From JAVVUJ01 sp964582545 (GTDB taxonomy: Bacteria; Bacillota; Clostridia; Peptostreptococcales; Anaerovoracaceae), in the NCBI GenBank assembly GCA_964582545.1, contig CAZOSB010000011.1:1-64000 (forward strand): a DNA stretch of 64,000 nt, in the 5' to 3' direction. Of the stretch, positions 9,248 through 18,030 are shown piece after piece. How positions within the stretch are numbered: the first letter of the stretch is position 1; every line of letters starts with the position of its first letter. The notes beneath the pieces were generated by a model. That model made no database searches and had not been told where the DNA came from. It saw nothing but the letters and a program-made list of their open reading frames with translations. The position numbers were made by a program, and so were the translations under genes.

Positions 9248-11836
9248 CTAAAAACTTAACTCATCATTCTTAATGTCAACGATGATTTCCTCACCATCCT
9301 TCACTTCCCCTTTGATGATCTTTGTAGCCATCTCCGTTTCTATGAATTTCTGCAAATACCTCTTTACCGGTCTTGCCCCATAAATTGGAGAATATGCTTC
9401 TTCTGCAATAAATTTCTTGGTGGATGGCGTTAACTTTAATGTGATCTTTCGGTCAGCCAATTTCTTCTGAATATCCAACATGGAGAGATCGATAATCTTC
9501 TCTATTTGGCCTTCTGTTAATGGTGAAAATACCACCACATCATCGATACGGTTGACAAACTCAGGCCTAAAATGACGTTTCATTTCCGCCTCAACCTTCT
9601 CCTTAACATCCTGAGAAATGAAACCATCCTTGGAAATATTGTCAATCAAATAGGGACTTCCAATATTGGAGGTCATAATCACAATGGTGTTTTTAAAGTC
9701 CACGGTACGCCCCTGATTATCCGTCAGTCTTCCGTCATCCAGAAGCTGTAATAATATATTAAATACATCGGGATGAGCTTTTTCAATTTCATCGAAGAGA
9801 ATGACACTGTAAGGTCTTCTTCTCACGGCTTCTGTCAGCTGACCGCCCTCATCGTATCCCACATACCCCGGAGGCGCTCCTACTAATCTGGACACGGAAT
9901 GTTTTTCCATATATTCCGACATATCAATTCTGATCATATTTTTCTCAGTATCGAATAAAGCTTCCGAAAGAGCTTTGGCCAGTTCTGTTTTACCTACTCC
10001 TGTAGGACCTAGGAATATAAAAGATCCAATGGGTTTATGAGCCGCCTTTAAACCTGCTCTGGCTCTCAGAACTGCCTCAGATACGGCTACCACTGCATCC
10101 TCTTGACCCACCACACGTTGATGAAGCACTTCTCCCAAGCGAAGAAGTTTTTCCTTTTCCGCTTCCACCAACCTGCTCACAGGAATTCCCGTCCACTTTG
10201 ATACCACCTCTGCAATCTCTTCCTCTGTCACTTCCTCACTGAGAATTCGATTTTCTTTTGCAGCTTCCTGTTTTGTACTTTCCTCAGCAAGCTTCTTTTC
10301 CAACTCCGGAAGGGTTCCGTATTTTAATTTTGCCAAAAGTTCTAAATCATAAGCCCTTTCCGCCTCCTCAATCTGATGTTTTACCTCTTCCACCTGTTGC
10401 TTCGTCTCCTTCAAACCCGCAATAGATTTCTTTTCTTGCTCCCATCTGACCCTCATGTTGAAGCTTTGTTCTTTAATTTCAGAGAGTTCCTTTTCAATGT
10501 TTTTAAGGCGTTCCTTGGAGCCTAAATCCTTTTCTTTACTTAATGCCTGTTTTTCAATTTCCAACTGCATGATTTTCCTTGCAATTTCATCCAGTTCTGC
10601 CGGCATACTATCGATTTCAATTCTTATTTTTGAAGCGGCTTCATCCATCAAATCAATTGCCTTGTCAGGTAAAAAACGGTCGCTGATATATCTGTCGGAC
10701 AAAGTGGCACAAGCGATGAGTGCGCTATCGGTGATCCTGACACCGTGGTGAATTTCAAACCTCTCCTTTAATCCCCTTAAAATGGAAATGGTATCCTCTA
10801 CCGTAGGTTGATCCACCAAAATCTTCTGGAAACGCCTTTCTAAGGCGGCATCCTTTTCTATATACTTGCGATATTCGTCCAATGTGGTGGCACCGATACA
10901 ATGTAGTTCCCCTCTGGCTAACTTGGGTTTTAGCAAATTCCCCGCATCCATGGCGCCCTCCGCTTTTCCGGCACCTACAATATTGTGAATTTCATCGATA
11001 AAAAGAATGATTCTTCCTTCGGATTTTTCTATTTCATTTAATACAGCTTTAAGTCGCTCTTCAAACTCTCCCCTGAATTTTGCACCTGCAATCAATGCTC
11101 CCATGTCCAATGCATAGATAGTTTTATCCTTTAAGCCCTCCGGCACATCCCCATTTAAGATTCGCTGCGCCAATCCTTCTACCACGGCGGTTTTCCCTAC
11201 GCCGGGTTCCCCAATCAGAACAGGATTATTCTTAGTTCTTCTGGAAAGAATCTGTATGGTATGGCGAATTTCACCATCTCTACCTATGACGGGATCCAAT
11301 TTGCCTTCTCTGGCTAATTCAACCAAATCTCTTCCGTATTTATTCAAAGCATCGTAGTTATCTTCCGGATTTTGGTTGGTGATCCTCTGATTGCCACGTA
11401 TCTTGGAAAGAGCTTGCAAAAACCCGTCCTTGGTAATGTTGTAAGATTTAAAAATTTTAGCGGAAGGTACATTTTTTTCTTCCAGTAGTGCTAGATACAA
11501 ATGCTCTACGCTGACGTATTCATCCTGAAACTCCTTGGCTGTCTTTTCTGCATCAATCAGTATTTGACTGAGTCTTCTCGATGAGTAGAGATTATCACTG
11601 CCTCCCTGTACCTTGGGTAGCTTTTCAACTTCCATTTCCACTGCTCCCACCAGGGAATCCATATTTTTTCCCATAAAAGTCAGGAGCTTTGGTATGAGCC
11701 CATCCTGTTGAAGCAAGAGAGCCAGATGCAAATGCTCTCCTTCCAGCTGTTGGTTGCCTTCCCGTATGGCTATTTTCTGGCATTCTCCAATAACACTCTG
11801 GGCGCTCTGAGTAAACCTTTCAAAATTCATATACAA
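9248..11836 (-). CDS. clpB: ATP-dependent disaggregase ClpB
   Basis: This AAA+ chaperone extracts polypeptides from aggregates with DnaK. It has 862 residues, the normal length for ClpB. The N-terminal repeat domain spans about 1-145. The first AAA module has GEPGVGKT near residue 207. The long coiled-coil middle domain is at about 400-530, and this domain separates ClpB from ClpA, ClpX and ClpC. The second AAA module has GPTGVGKT near 611 and a C-terminal small domain containing YGARPVKRYLQ. There is no ClpP-binding IGF loop that I can see. A perfect CIRCE operator sits about 110 bp upstream, so the gene should be under HrcA heat-shock repression. Confidence 0.97.
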   Translation of the reverse strand: MYMNFERFTQSAQSVIGECQKIAIREGNQQLEGEHLHLALLLQQDGLIPKLLTFMGKNMDSLVGAVEMEVEKLPKVQGGSDNLYSSRRLSQILIDAEKTAKEFQDEYVSVEHLYLALLEEKNVPSAKIFKSYNITKDGFLQALSKIRGNQRITNQNPEDNYDALNKYGRDLVELAREGKLDPVIGRDGEIRHTIQILSRRTKNNPVLIGEPGVGKTAVVEGLAQRILNGDVPEGLKDKTIYALDMGALIAGAKFRGEFEERLKAVLNEIEKSEGRIILFIDEIHNIVGAGKAEGAMDAGNLLKPKLARGELHCIGATTLDEYRKYIEKDAALERRFQKILVDQPTVEDTISILRGLKERFEIHHGVRITDSALIACATLSDRYISDRFLPDKAIDLMDEAASKIRIEIDSMPAELDEIARKIMQLEIEKQALSKEKDLGSKERLKNIEKELSEIKEQSFNMRVRWEQEKKSIAGLKETKQQVEEVKHQIEEAERAYDLELLAKLKYGTLPELEKKLAEESTKQEAAKENRILSEEVTEEEIAEVVSKWTGIPVSRLVEAEKEKLLRLGEVLHQRVVGQEDAVVAVSEAVLRARAGLKAAHKPIGSFIFLGPTGVGKTELAKALSEALFDTEKNMIRIDMSEYMEKHSVSRLVGAPPGYVGYDEGGQLTEAVRRRPYSVILFDEIEKAHPDVFNILLQLLDDGRLTDNQGRTVDFKNTIVIMTSNIGSPYLIDNISKDGFISQDVKEKVEAEMKRHFRPEFVNRIDDVVVFSPLTEGQIEKIIDLSMLDIQKKLADRKITLKLTPSTKKFIAEEAYSPIYGARPVKRYLQKFIETEMATKIIKGEVKDGEEIIVDIKNDELSF

Positions 11837-11947
11837 TCCCCCTTATCTTTTTATATTAAATCCTTTTTTTAACAGGAAATTAAATCACAAATAAAAATTT
11901 CGTTTTTATTTGTTGATTAAGTACTATAAGAATATTTTACCACAAAA

Positions 11948-11974
11948 TTAGCACTCTAAACATGAGAGTGCTAA
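11948..11974 (-). promoter_or_regulatory. CIRCE operator (HrcA binding site) for clpB
   Basis: This is a perfect match to the consensus TTAGCACTC-N9-GAGTGCTAA. HrcA represses chaperone genes through this element. The exact -35 and -10 around it are not clear to me. Confidence 0.95.
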
Positions 11975-12043
11975 GAAATAAAAAATTATTTTTAAAAGAA
12001 ATATCAGCTTTCGATACGTTTGAGGGTTCAACTTTGATTTTAT

Positions 12044-12757
12044 TTAAATAATATAACCCATAATCATACTATAGAAAAACCTTACTGCAGGAAACAGAAT
12101 GTAATCTGTAATATCAAATAAAATTAAAAGCATGAGAATGATAAAACCTTTATTATAAATTTGATAATAAAATTCTGTGTTTCGTAAATTGAAGATTTGA
12201 GTAATGATATTAAATCCATCTAACGGGGGGATAGGCAATAAGTTAAATACCATCAAGATCAAATTGATGTATATGACGGACCTAATCATATCGGCGACAA
12301 TACCACCCACAGGTGTCAAGATGAACCCGTATTGCAAGGTAAAAATAAGTTTTAGCAGAATTGCAAACAGTATAGCTAACAGCAGATTCATGGTAACTCC
12401 GGCAATAGCTACAAAAAATTCATCTCTTCGAGGATTTTTATACATTCTGGGGTTAATCTGCACAGGTTTTCCCCAACCAAATCCTATAAAAAGTAACGCT
12501 ATAAACCCCACCGGATCGATATGCGCAGCTGGATTGATGGTCACTCTTCCTTGGCGGGCGGGCAAGTCATCCCCCAACAAATTAGAAACCTTTGCATGGG
12601 CAAACTCATGAAAGGATAAGCCGATGATAATCCCCGGTAAATTGATTAAGGTGCTCATAATCCAACTCATAGGATTTCCAAAACCTCTTAAAAAAAACTG
12701 AGCTCCCAATAAAATTATAAAAAGCAATGCTATAGGATTTTCCCTGATAAATCTCAA
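12044..12757 (-). CDS. site-2 protease family (M50) membrane metalloprotease
   Basis: This is a 237-residue polytopic membrane protein with about five or six hydrophobic segments. The zinc motif HEFAH lies in an early membrane segment, and the third ligand motif NLLPIPPLDG lies near the C-terminus, the pattern of intramembrane M50 proteases. The conserved segment NPAAHIDPVG is typical of the short bacterial group of unknown substrate. There is no PDZ or CBS domain, so it is neither RseP/SpoIVFB-like in full nor a fused regulator. It is monocistronic, divergent from the LysM gene. Confidence 0.88.
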   Translation of the reverse strand: MRFIRENPIALLFIILLGAQFFLRGFGNPMSWIMSTLINLPGIIIGLSFHEFAHAKVSNLLGDDLPARQGRVTINPAAHIDPVGFIALLFIGFGWGKPVQINPRMYKNPRRDEFFVAIAGVTMNLLLAILFAILLKLIFTLQYGFILTPVGGIVADMIRSVIYINLILMVFNLLPIPPLDGFNIITQIFNLRNTEFYYQIYNKGFIILMLLILFDITDYILFPAVRFFYSMIMGYII

Positions 12758-12888
12758 ATTGTTACCTCCAAAGTAAAATATTTTTATTAAATTAAAATTT
12801 ATTACTTATTTTATCACAAAATTCACAGAAATAAAATAGTATAGTATTAAAGAATAATAGTAATCAAAAATAAAGAGGTGTATTTATT

Positions 12889-13656
12889 ATGATGCAAAAA
12901 GACTTAAATCGAGGCTTCCCGAAGTCCATGTCAGAAGACGAATCCATGAATTGCTCAAAAACACATACCATTGTTGCCGGCGACACTTTATACTCACTTT
13001 CTTACAAATATAATGTTTCCGTTCCCGTACTTATGCAAGTAAATAAAATTCTAAACCCTTATAACTTACAAATAGGTCTCAAAATTTGTATTCCTGAAGG
13101 TGATTCTAACGGACCGGTCCCCGCCTGTGATGGCACAATGTATACGGTACAGGCTGGCGATACCCTGTATTTGATTGCAAAGAGGTTTAAAATAACCTTG
13201 GACTCATTGATGAAGGCCAATCCAACGCTGGATCCTTACAATTTAGGCATTGGCATGAAGCTTTGCATTCCTCACAAGATTATGGATAATGATCATTCAA
13301 ATGTAATGGACGGAACTCATATGGATAATATGCTGATTCCTCCACAAGGCTCCACCCTTCCTATGCCAAAACCTCCCATGGCACCTATGCCACCAAGACC
13401 ATCATTACCACCAAGACCACCTATGAAACCCATGCCTCCAACGTGCCCTATGCCTGAAATGCCTTCTGTCCCTGATGGAAATATGGGAGGAAGATGTCCC
13501 GGAGGTATGATCTACAACACCCAGAGAGGTGATACCCTTGCCAGAATTTTAGACAGATTTGATATTTGTTATCGCGATTTAAAGCAAGTCAATCCAGGTG
13601 TTGATTTCTCCGGATCTTTAGAAACATTAGCATTATGTATTCCTATGGAAGATTAA
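12889..13656 (+). CDS. triple LysM-domain protein with proline-rich linker
   Basis: This 255-residue protein has two adjacent LysM repeats (about 25-70 and 84-128), each with the AGDTLY core and ending in a KICIP or KLCIP segment. A Pro/Met-rich linker follows (about 145-200), and then a third, more divergent repeat (about 207-252, QRGDTLA and ending in LCIP). LysM domains bind N-acetylglucosamine polymers such as peptidoglycan. There is no signal peptide or membrane anchor, although the target is normally outside. That fits a spore-cortex or spore-coat protein made in the mother cell, or release by lysis; this is inference. AGAGGTG lies upstream of the first ATG of a tandem ATG pair. A shared terminator follows. 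Confidence 0.85.
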   Translation: MMQKDLNRGFPKSMSEDESMNCSKTHTIVAGDTLYSLSYKYNVSVPVLMQVNKILNPYNLQIGLKICIPEGDSNGPVPACDGTMYTVQAGDTLYLIAKRFKITLDSLMKANPTLDPYNLGIGMKLCIPHKIMDNDHSNVMDGTHMDNMLIPPQGSTLPMPKPPMAPMPPRPSLPPRPPMKPMPPTCPMPEMPSVPDGNMGGRCPGGMIYNTQRGDTLARILDRFDICYRDLKQVNPGVDFSGSLETLALCIPMED

Positions 13657-13720
13657 TACCGAACATTACTTTCAACATATTTAAAATTTTCAACTTATAG
13701 ATTTGTCCTCTTTGAGGGCA

Positions 13721-13764
13721 AAACAAAGAGAAGAGGTCAAATGATCTCTTCTCTTTGTTTTTTT
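13721..13764. terminator. bidirectional terminator between the LysM gene and ileS
   Basis: A long stem (13721-13735 with 13746-13760, extendable inward through a G-U pair) is followed by T on the plus strand and by TTTT on the minus strand. It serves both convergent genes. Confidence 0.88.
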
Positions 13765-13805
13765 CTTACATAAATGCTTTTTTCAAAGCATTCGAATTTT
13801 TTAGT

Positions 13806-16800
13806 TTATATTTTTTCAACACTAATGCCAGTTTTGTGACCGTTTAAGTCATATTCTTCCAATCCCATTTCCACCATCAGGATTTCCTCTGCCAAGGTTT
13901 CTCTCATAATGTAGTCCCTGTGCTCTTCTACGGATTTTTGTACTTCCTCATCTGCTTGACAGAAAATCTTAATTTGATCCATCATTTCAAAGTCCTTTTG
14001 CTTTCTCATCTGCTGAACCTTTGAAATCAACTCACGAGCCAGACCTTCGGAGAGAAGCTGTGGAGTTATGGTGGTATCCAAAATAGTGAAGACGTTGTTT
14101 TCCATAGCCACGGCAAACCCTTCCTTGGCAGAGATGCTCACCTCCACCAAATCCTTGGAAATCACCATATCCTGCCCATCCAGATTTAGGATGATCTGCC
14201 CTTCTACTTCCAATTTCCCAACAGTTTCAGCAGGGTCTTCCTTTGCCAATGCAACACCAAAGGCCTTGATTTTTCCACCTAAGGTTGGACCTGCGGTTTT
14301 AAAGTTAGGCTTTAGTATAAAATTCATATACTGATCTAATTTTTTTTCAAATACTACTCTTTTCACATTTAATTCTTCTGTGATAAGGTCAGTCATATCT
14401 TTAATGAGTTCTTCATACTTTCCGTCTACCAAGATTTCCGTAAGTGGTTGCCTCACCTTGATTCTGCTCTTTTCTCGAACGCCTCTCCCCAAACCAACCA
14501 AATCTCTGACCAGATCCATCTTCGTCTCAACATCCTTATCTAAACATTGAGGTTTGGCCTGTGGGTAATAGGAAGTGTGAACCGACTCTTCCCCCGTCAG
14601 CTTGGTATAGATTTCATCTGTGATAAAGGGTGCAAAAGGAGCAGAAAGCTGTGCTACACCCACTAAGATTTCATGAGTAGTGACGTAGACCGATTTTTTA
14701 TCGTCCGTCATTTCCTCACCCCAGAATCTCCTTCTGGCTCTTCTGATATACCAGTTAGACAGATCCTCCGTCACAAATTCCTGTATTTTTCTTACGGATT
14801 TCATGTGGTCATATCTATCCATTTCCTCTGTCACATCTAAAATCAATTGATTGTATTTGGAAAGAATCCACCGATCCAACTCAGGTCTCTTGTCATAATC
14901 CACAAACAGCTTTGTAGGATCAATGTCATCCTGATTTGAGTAAAGGATAAAGAAGTTGTATACATTTTTTAAAGTGCCAAAGAACTTGCTCTGCACCTCA
15001 ATCAAACCTTCTTCATCAAACTTAGTAGGGGACCAAGCCGGTGAAACGTAGAGCAAATACCATCTGGTAGCATCCGCACCATATTTGTCAAACAAAGCAA
15101 ACGGATCCACTGTATTGTTCTTTGTCTTAGACATTTTTTTGCCTTCCTTGTCTAAGATTAAGTCATTCACAAGAACATTTCTATAAGGAGCCGCTCCTTT
15201 GATAAACGTGGAAATGGCAATCAGAGAGTAGAACCACCCTCTGGTTTGGTCGATTCCTTCACAGATAAAATCCGCAGGAAACAACTCATTATCAAATTGC
15301 TCCTTGTTTTCAAACGGATAGTGGTGTTGCGCAAAGGGCATTGCGCCGCTGTCAAACCAGCAGTCCATAACCTCAGGAATACGGCTCATGGTACTACCGC
15401 ATTTTTCGCATTTGATGTGTACATCATCCACATATGGTCTGTGAAGCTCTATGGTTTCGTCAATATTTTCCATGACCTTTTCTGCCAGTTCTTTTCTGGA
15501 GCCTATGGATTCCAGATGACCGCATTCACATCGCCATATGTTGATGGGTGTTCCCCAATATCTATTTCTGGAAATGGCCCAATCGTTTACGTTTTCCAAC
15601 CAATTTCCGAAGCGTTTTTCTCCGATATAGTCCGGGAACCAATTGACTTGATTGTTGTTGGCAACCAACTGGTCTTTTAACTTAGTCATCTCAATATACC
15701 AGCTGGGTTTTGCATAATAAATCAAGGGAGTAGAACATCTCCAACAATGAGGGTAGTTGTGATCCATCCTTGCCTTGGCATAAATTTTATCCTCTGTGGC
15801 CAAATATTTTATGATGTCCACGTCCAGACCTTCTTCCATGACGAAACGACCAACCCAAGGAGTATCAGAGTATTTTCCCTGTTCATCCACGGGGTTAGGA
15901 ACCGGCAAGTCGTATCTTCTTCCTGTCTGATAGTCGTCTTCTCCAAAAGCCGGAGCGGTATGAACGATTCCAGTACCGTCTTCTATGGTGACGTAATCCG
16001 CACAAGTCACATAGAAAGCCTTTTTGTCCACCTGAATAAATGGCATTAACTGCTCATACTCCACGTGCTCCAATTCTTTTCCCTTCAGCTCATCCAAAAC
16101 TTCATATTCGCCGTTAGAGGAAAGAACCTTATCCGCCAGTGCTTTTGCTACATAGTATACGGTGCCATCCTGCTTGACCTTGAGATAATCGATTTCTGCA
16201 CCTACTGTAAGAGCTACATTGGATGCCAACGTCCACGGAGTGGTGGTCCATGCTAAGAAGTACTCCTCTGCATCTTTTCTTTTAAACTTAGCCGTGATGG
16301 TATTGGTCTTTACCTCTTTGTAACCTTGCGCTACTTCGTGAGAAGCCAATCCCGTTCCGCACCTGGGGCAATAGGGTAAAATCTTATGCCCTTCATAGAT
16401 CAATCCTGCTTTGAAAAACTCTTTTAAGATCCACCAACAAGATTCAATATAGTCATTATCTAAGGTGATATATGGGTTGTCCAAGTCGATGATGTATCCC
16501 ATTCGCTTGGTCATTTCCCTCCATTGCTTTTCATAGGTGAAAACGGACTCTTTACATTTTGCATTAAATTCCTTAATACCGTATTTTTCTATATCCTGCT
16601 TTCCCAACATGGACAGTTGCTTTTCCACTTCAATTTCCACGGGTAATCCGTGGGTATCCCAACCAGCCTTTCGCTTCACTTCAAAGCCTTGCATGGTCTT
16701 ATAGCGACAGACGGAATCCTTTAGGGTTCTGGCGATAACATGATGGATGCCGGGTCTTCCGTTGGCTGTGGGAGGTCCCTCGTAGAATACGAAAGAAGGT

Positions 16801-16910
16801 TTTCCCTTCCTGGTAGTGACACACTTATGGAGCAAGTCCTCCTGATCCCACAAATCCGCCTGTTCATTTTGCAACTCTGCAATTGGTTTTTCCGATAAAT
16901 TTTCAAACAT
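13806..16910 (-). CDS. ileS: isoleucyl-tRNA synthetase
   Basis: This class Ia synthetase charges tRNA-Ile. It has 1034 residues, the long form. The N-terminal Rossmann signature is GPPTANGRPGIHH (HIGH equivalent HH), and the CP1 editing domain includes WTTTPWTLASNVA. KMSKTKNN near residue 595 is the second ATP-binding motif. WYIRRARRRFWG belongs to the anticodon-binding domain. Paired cysteines in CGHLESIG and CEKCGS suggest a zinc site. Eukaryote-like long IleRS enzymes of this type often resist mupirocin; whether this one does is inference. Expression is controlled by the T-box leader immediately upstream. Confidence 0.97.
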   Translation of the reverse strand: MFENLSEKPIAELQNEQADLWDQEDLLHKCVTTRKGKPSFVFYEGPPTANGRPGIHHVIARTLKDSVCRYKTMQGFEVKRKAGWDTHGLPVEIEVEKQLSMLGKQDIEKYGIKEFNAKCKESVFTYEKQWREMTKRMGYIIDLDNPYITLDNDYIESCWWILKEFFKAGLIYEGHKILPYCPRCGTGLASHEVAQGYKEVKTNTITAKFKRKDAEEYFLAWTTTPWTLASNVALTVGAEIDYLKVKQDGTVYYVAKALADKVLSSNGEYEVLDELKGKELEHVEYEQLMPFIQVDKKAFYVTCADYVTIEDGTGIVHTAPAFGEDDYQTGRRYDLPVPNPVDEQGKYSDTPWVGRFVMEEGLDVDIIKYLATEDKIYAKARMDHNYPHCWRCSTPLIYYAKPSWYIEMTKLKDQLVANNNQVNWFPDYIGEKRFGNWLENVNDWAISRNRYWGTPINIWRCECGHLESIGSRKELAEKVMENIDETIELHRPYVDDVHIKCEKCGSTMSRIPEVMDCWFDSGAMPFAQHHYPFENKEQFDNELFPADFICEGIDQTRGWFYSLIAISTFIKGAAPYRNVLVNDLILDKEGKKMSKTKNNTVDPFALFDKYGADATRWYLLYVSPAWSPTKFDEEGLIEVQSKFFGTLKNVYNFFILYSNQDDIDPTKLFVDYDKRPELDRWILSKYNQLILDVTEEMDRYDHMKSVRKIQEFVTEDLSNWYIRRARRRFWGEEMTDDKKSVYVTTHEILVGVAQLSAPFAPFITDEIYTKLTGEESVHTSYYPQAKPQCLDKDVETKMDLVRDLVGLGRGVREKSRIKVRQPLTEILVDGKYEELIKDMTDLITEELNVKRVVFEKKLDQYMNFILKPNFKTAGPTLGGKIKAFGVALAKEDPAETVGKLEVEGQIILNLDGQDMVISKDLVEVSISAKEGFAVAMENNVFTILDTTITPQLLSEGLARELISKVQQMRKQKDFEMMDQIKIFCQADEEVQKSVEEHRDYIMRETLAEEILMVEMGLEEYDLNGHKTGISVEKI

Positions 16911-16960
16911 AATGATTTATTTCCTTTCTGCGATTTTCCTTGTTTTCTACATATTAAAAA

Positions 16961-17190
16961 ACCCCAAGCTTGATATATCAAGCCTAGGGACGATTCATAA
17001 CCGCGGTACCACCCTATTTGCAAACACAAACCAACGTGTTTGCCACTTCATTGTACTTATAGCTCCGGAGTGATATTCATAAGTACATACCTGGTTGCTC
17101 TCAGCAAATGCAACTTCTCTGTATAGGCTCTGTAAATACTACTGGTTCCATCAATGCTATTTCTCTATAACTCTTTCATTTTAAAAGGTT
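16961..17190 (-). promoter_or_regulatory. T-box riboswitch of ileS, specifier AUC
   Basis: The T-box sequence AGGGTGGTACCGCGG is read on the minus strand at 17002-17016. Upstream, the stem I region contains GAATATCACTCCGGAGC, with the specifier codon ATC (Ile) at 17072-17074. Downstream, a terminator hairpin lies at about 16962-16990 with a T-run ending near 16956. Uncharged tRNA-Ile would pair with the specifier and with the T-box bulge and favour antitermination of ileS. The outer boundary of stem I is approximate. This leader fills the gap between ileS and the methyltransferase gene. Confidence 0.93.
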
Positions 17191-17223
17191 ATAAAGCAAT
17201 TGTCAATCCTCTTATGAAGTTTT

Positions 17224-18018
17224 CTATATTTTTCTCCCAAAAAAGGCACCATGATAACTATAACCGAGGATATAGGGATTTTCACAGGTAGCGAAATGAA
17301 GCTCACGCCACCTCTTTAGCCCTTCAAAGGTGATGCTTTGGTTACCTCCATAAAGCAAATATCCAACGCCATCAGCTCCAATGTGGTAAAGTTCCTCTAT
17401 CGAAAAGTCTTCAAACATTCGTTTAATTTCATCTGGGTTATGGGCATAGAAGACACCTTCTTTTCCCTCCTTTAAAAATGTAAAGAGTTCCTCTAAATCC
17501 TCTATATCCCCCCTGCAACTTCCCAAAATAGCAGCCAACCTATTGATATAAGTTGCCACCAGGATTCCGCCCTTCTTTAATACTCTCAGACAGGATTCCA
17601 CCGACTTCATTCGATCTTCTTCTTCCAGCATATGGTAAAGGGCGCCCATGCAAAGGACACAATCAAAAGATTCTTCTTCAAATTGAGAAAGATCTCTCAC
17701 ATCACCTAAATAAATATTTTCCAAAGGGATTGCTAAATTTTTATCAAAATATTTTTTTCGTTCTTCATTTAAAAGTTTTAGCTTATTTATGTTTACTTCA
17801 AACAAGTCTCCGCCCACCACTTTATGACCCATGTCAGCCAAATGGAAAGAGTATACTCCTGTACCGGCACAGGGGTCTAATACTTTGGAATTTGCAGGTA
17901 AAAGCTTATCTAAATACTTGGTTATGGTGAGAAACTCAGTATATTGAACACCATCCTTCTGAATTCTCAGTTCCTCAGCTCCTTCGTTTTCATAATAGTG
18001 CCTCAATTCATTCTGCAT
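17224..18018 (-). CDS. class I SAM-dependent methyltransferase
   Basis: This 264-residue cytoplasmic methyltransferase has motif I VLDPCAGTGVYS (about 41-52), an acidic residue after the second strand (VVGGDLFE), and FDCVLCMGALYHM as the motif IV region. Then comes LKKGGILVATYI, as in UbiE/MenG-like small-molecule methyltransferases. The substrate is not predictable. The start lies 12 bp after the stop of the upstream GH26-like gene, so the two are probably cotranscribed. Confidence 0.85.
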   Translation of the reverse strand: MQNELRHYYENEGAEELRIQKDGVQYTEFLTITKYLDKLLPANSKVLDPCAGTGVYSFHLADMGHKVVGGDLFEVNINKLKLLNEERKKYFDKNLAIPLENIYLGDVRDLSQFEEESFDCVLCMGALYHMLEEEDRMKSVESCLRVLKKGGILVATYINRLAAILGSCRGDIEDLEELFTFLKEGKEGVFYAHNPDEIKRMFEDFSIEELYHIGADGVGYLLYGGNQSITFEGLKRWRELHFATCENPYILGYSYHGAFFGRKI

Positions 18019-18030
18019 TTCGTCCCTCTT

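Noticed and set aside
16721..17029. 102-residue open frame spanning the T-box and the ileS start
   Set aside because: It runs through the T-box terminator and out of frame with ileS, so it is an artefact.
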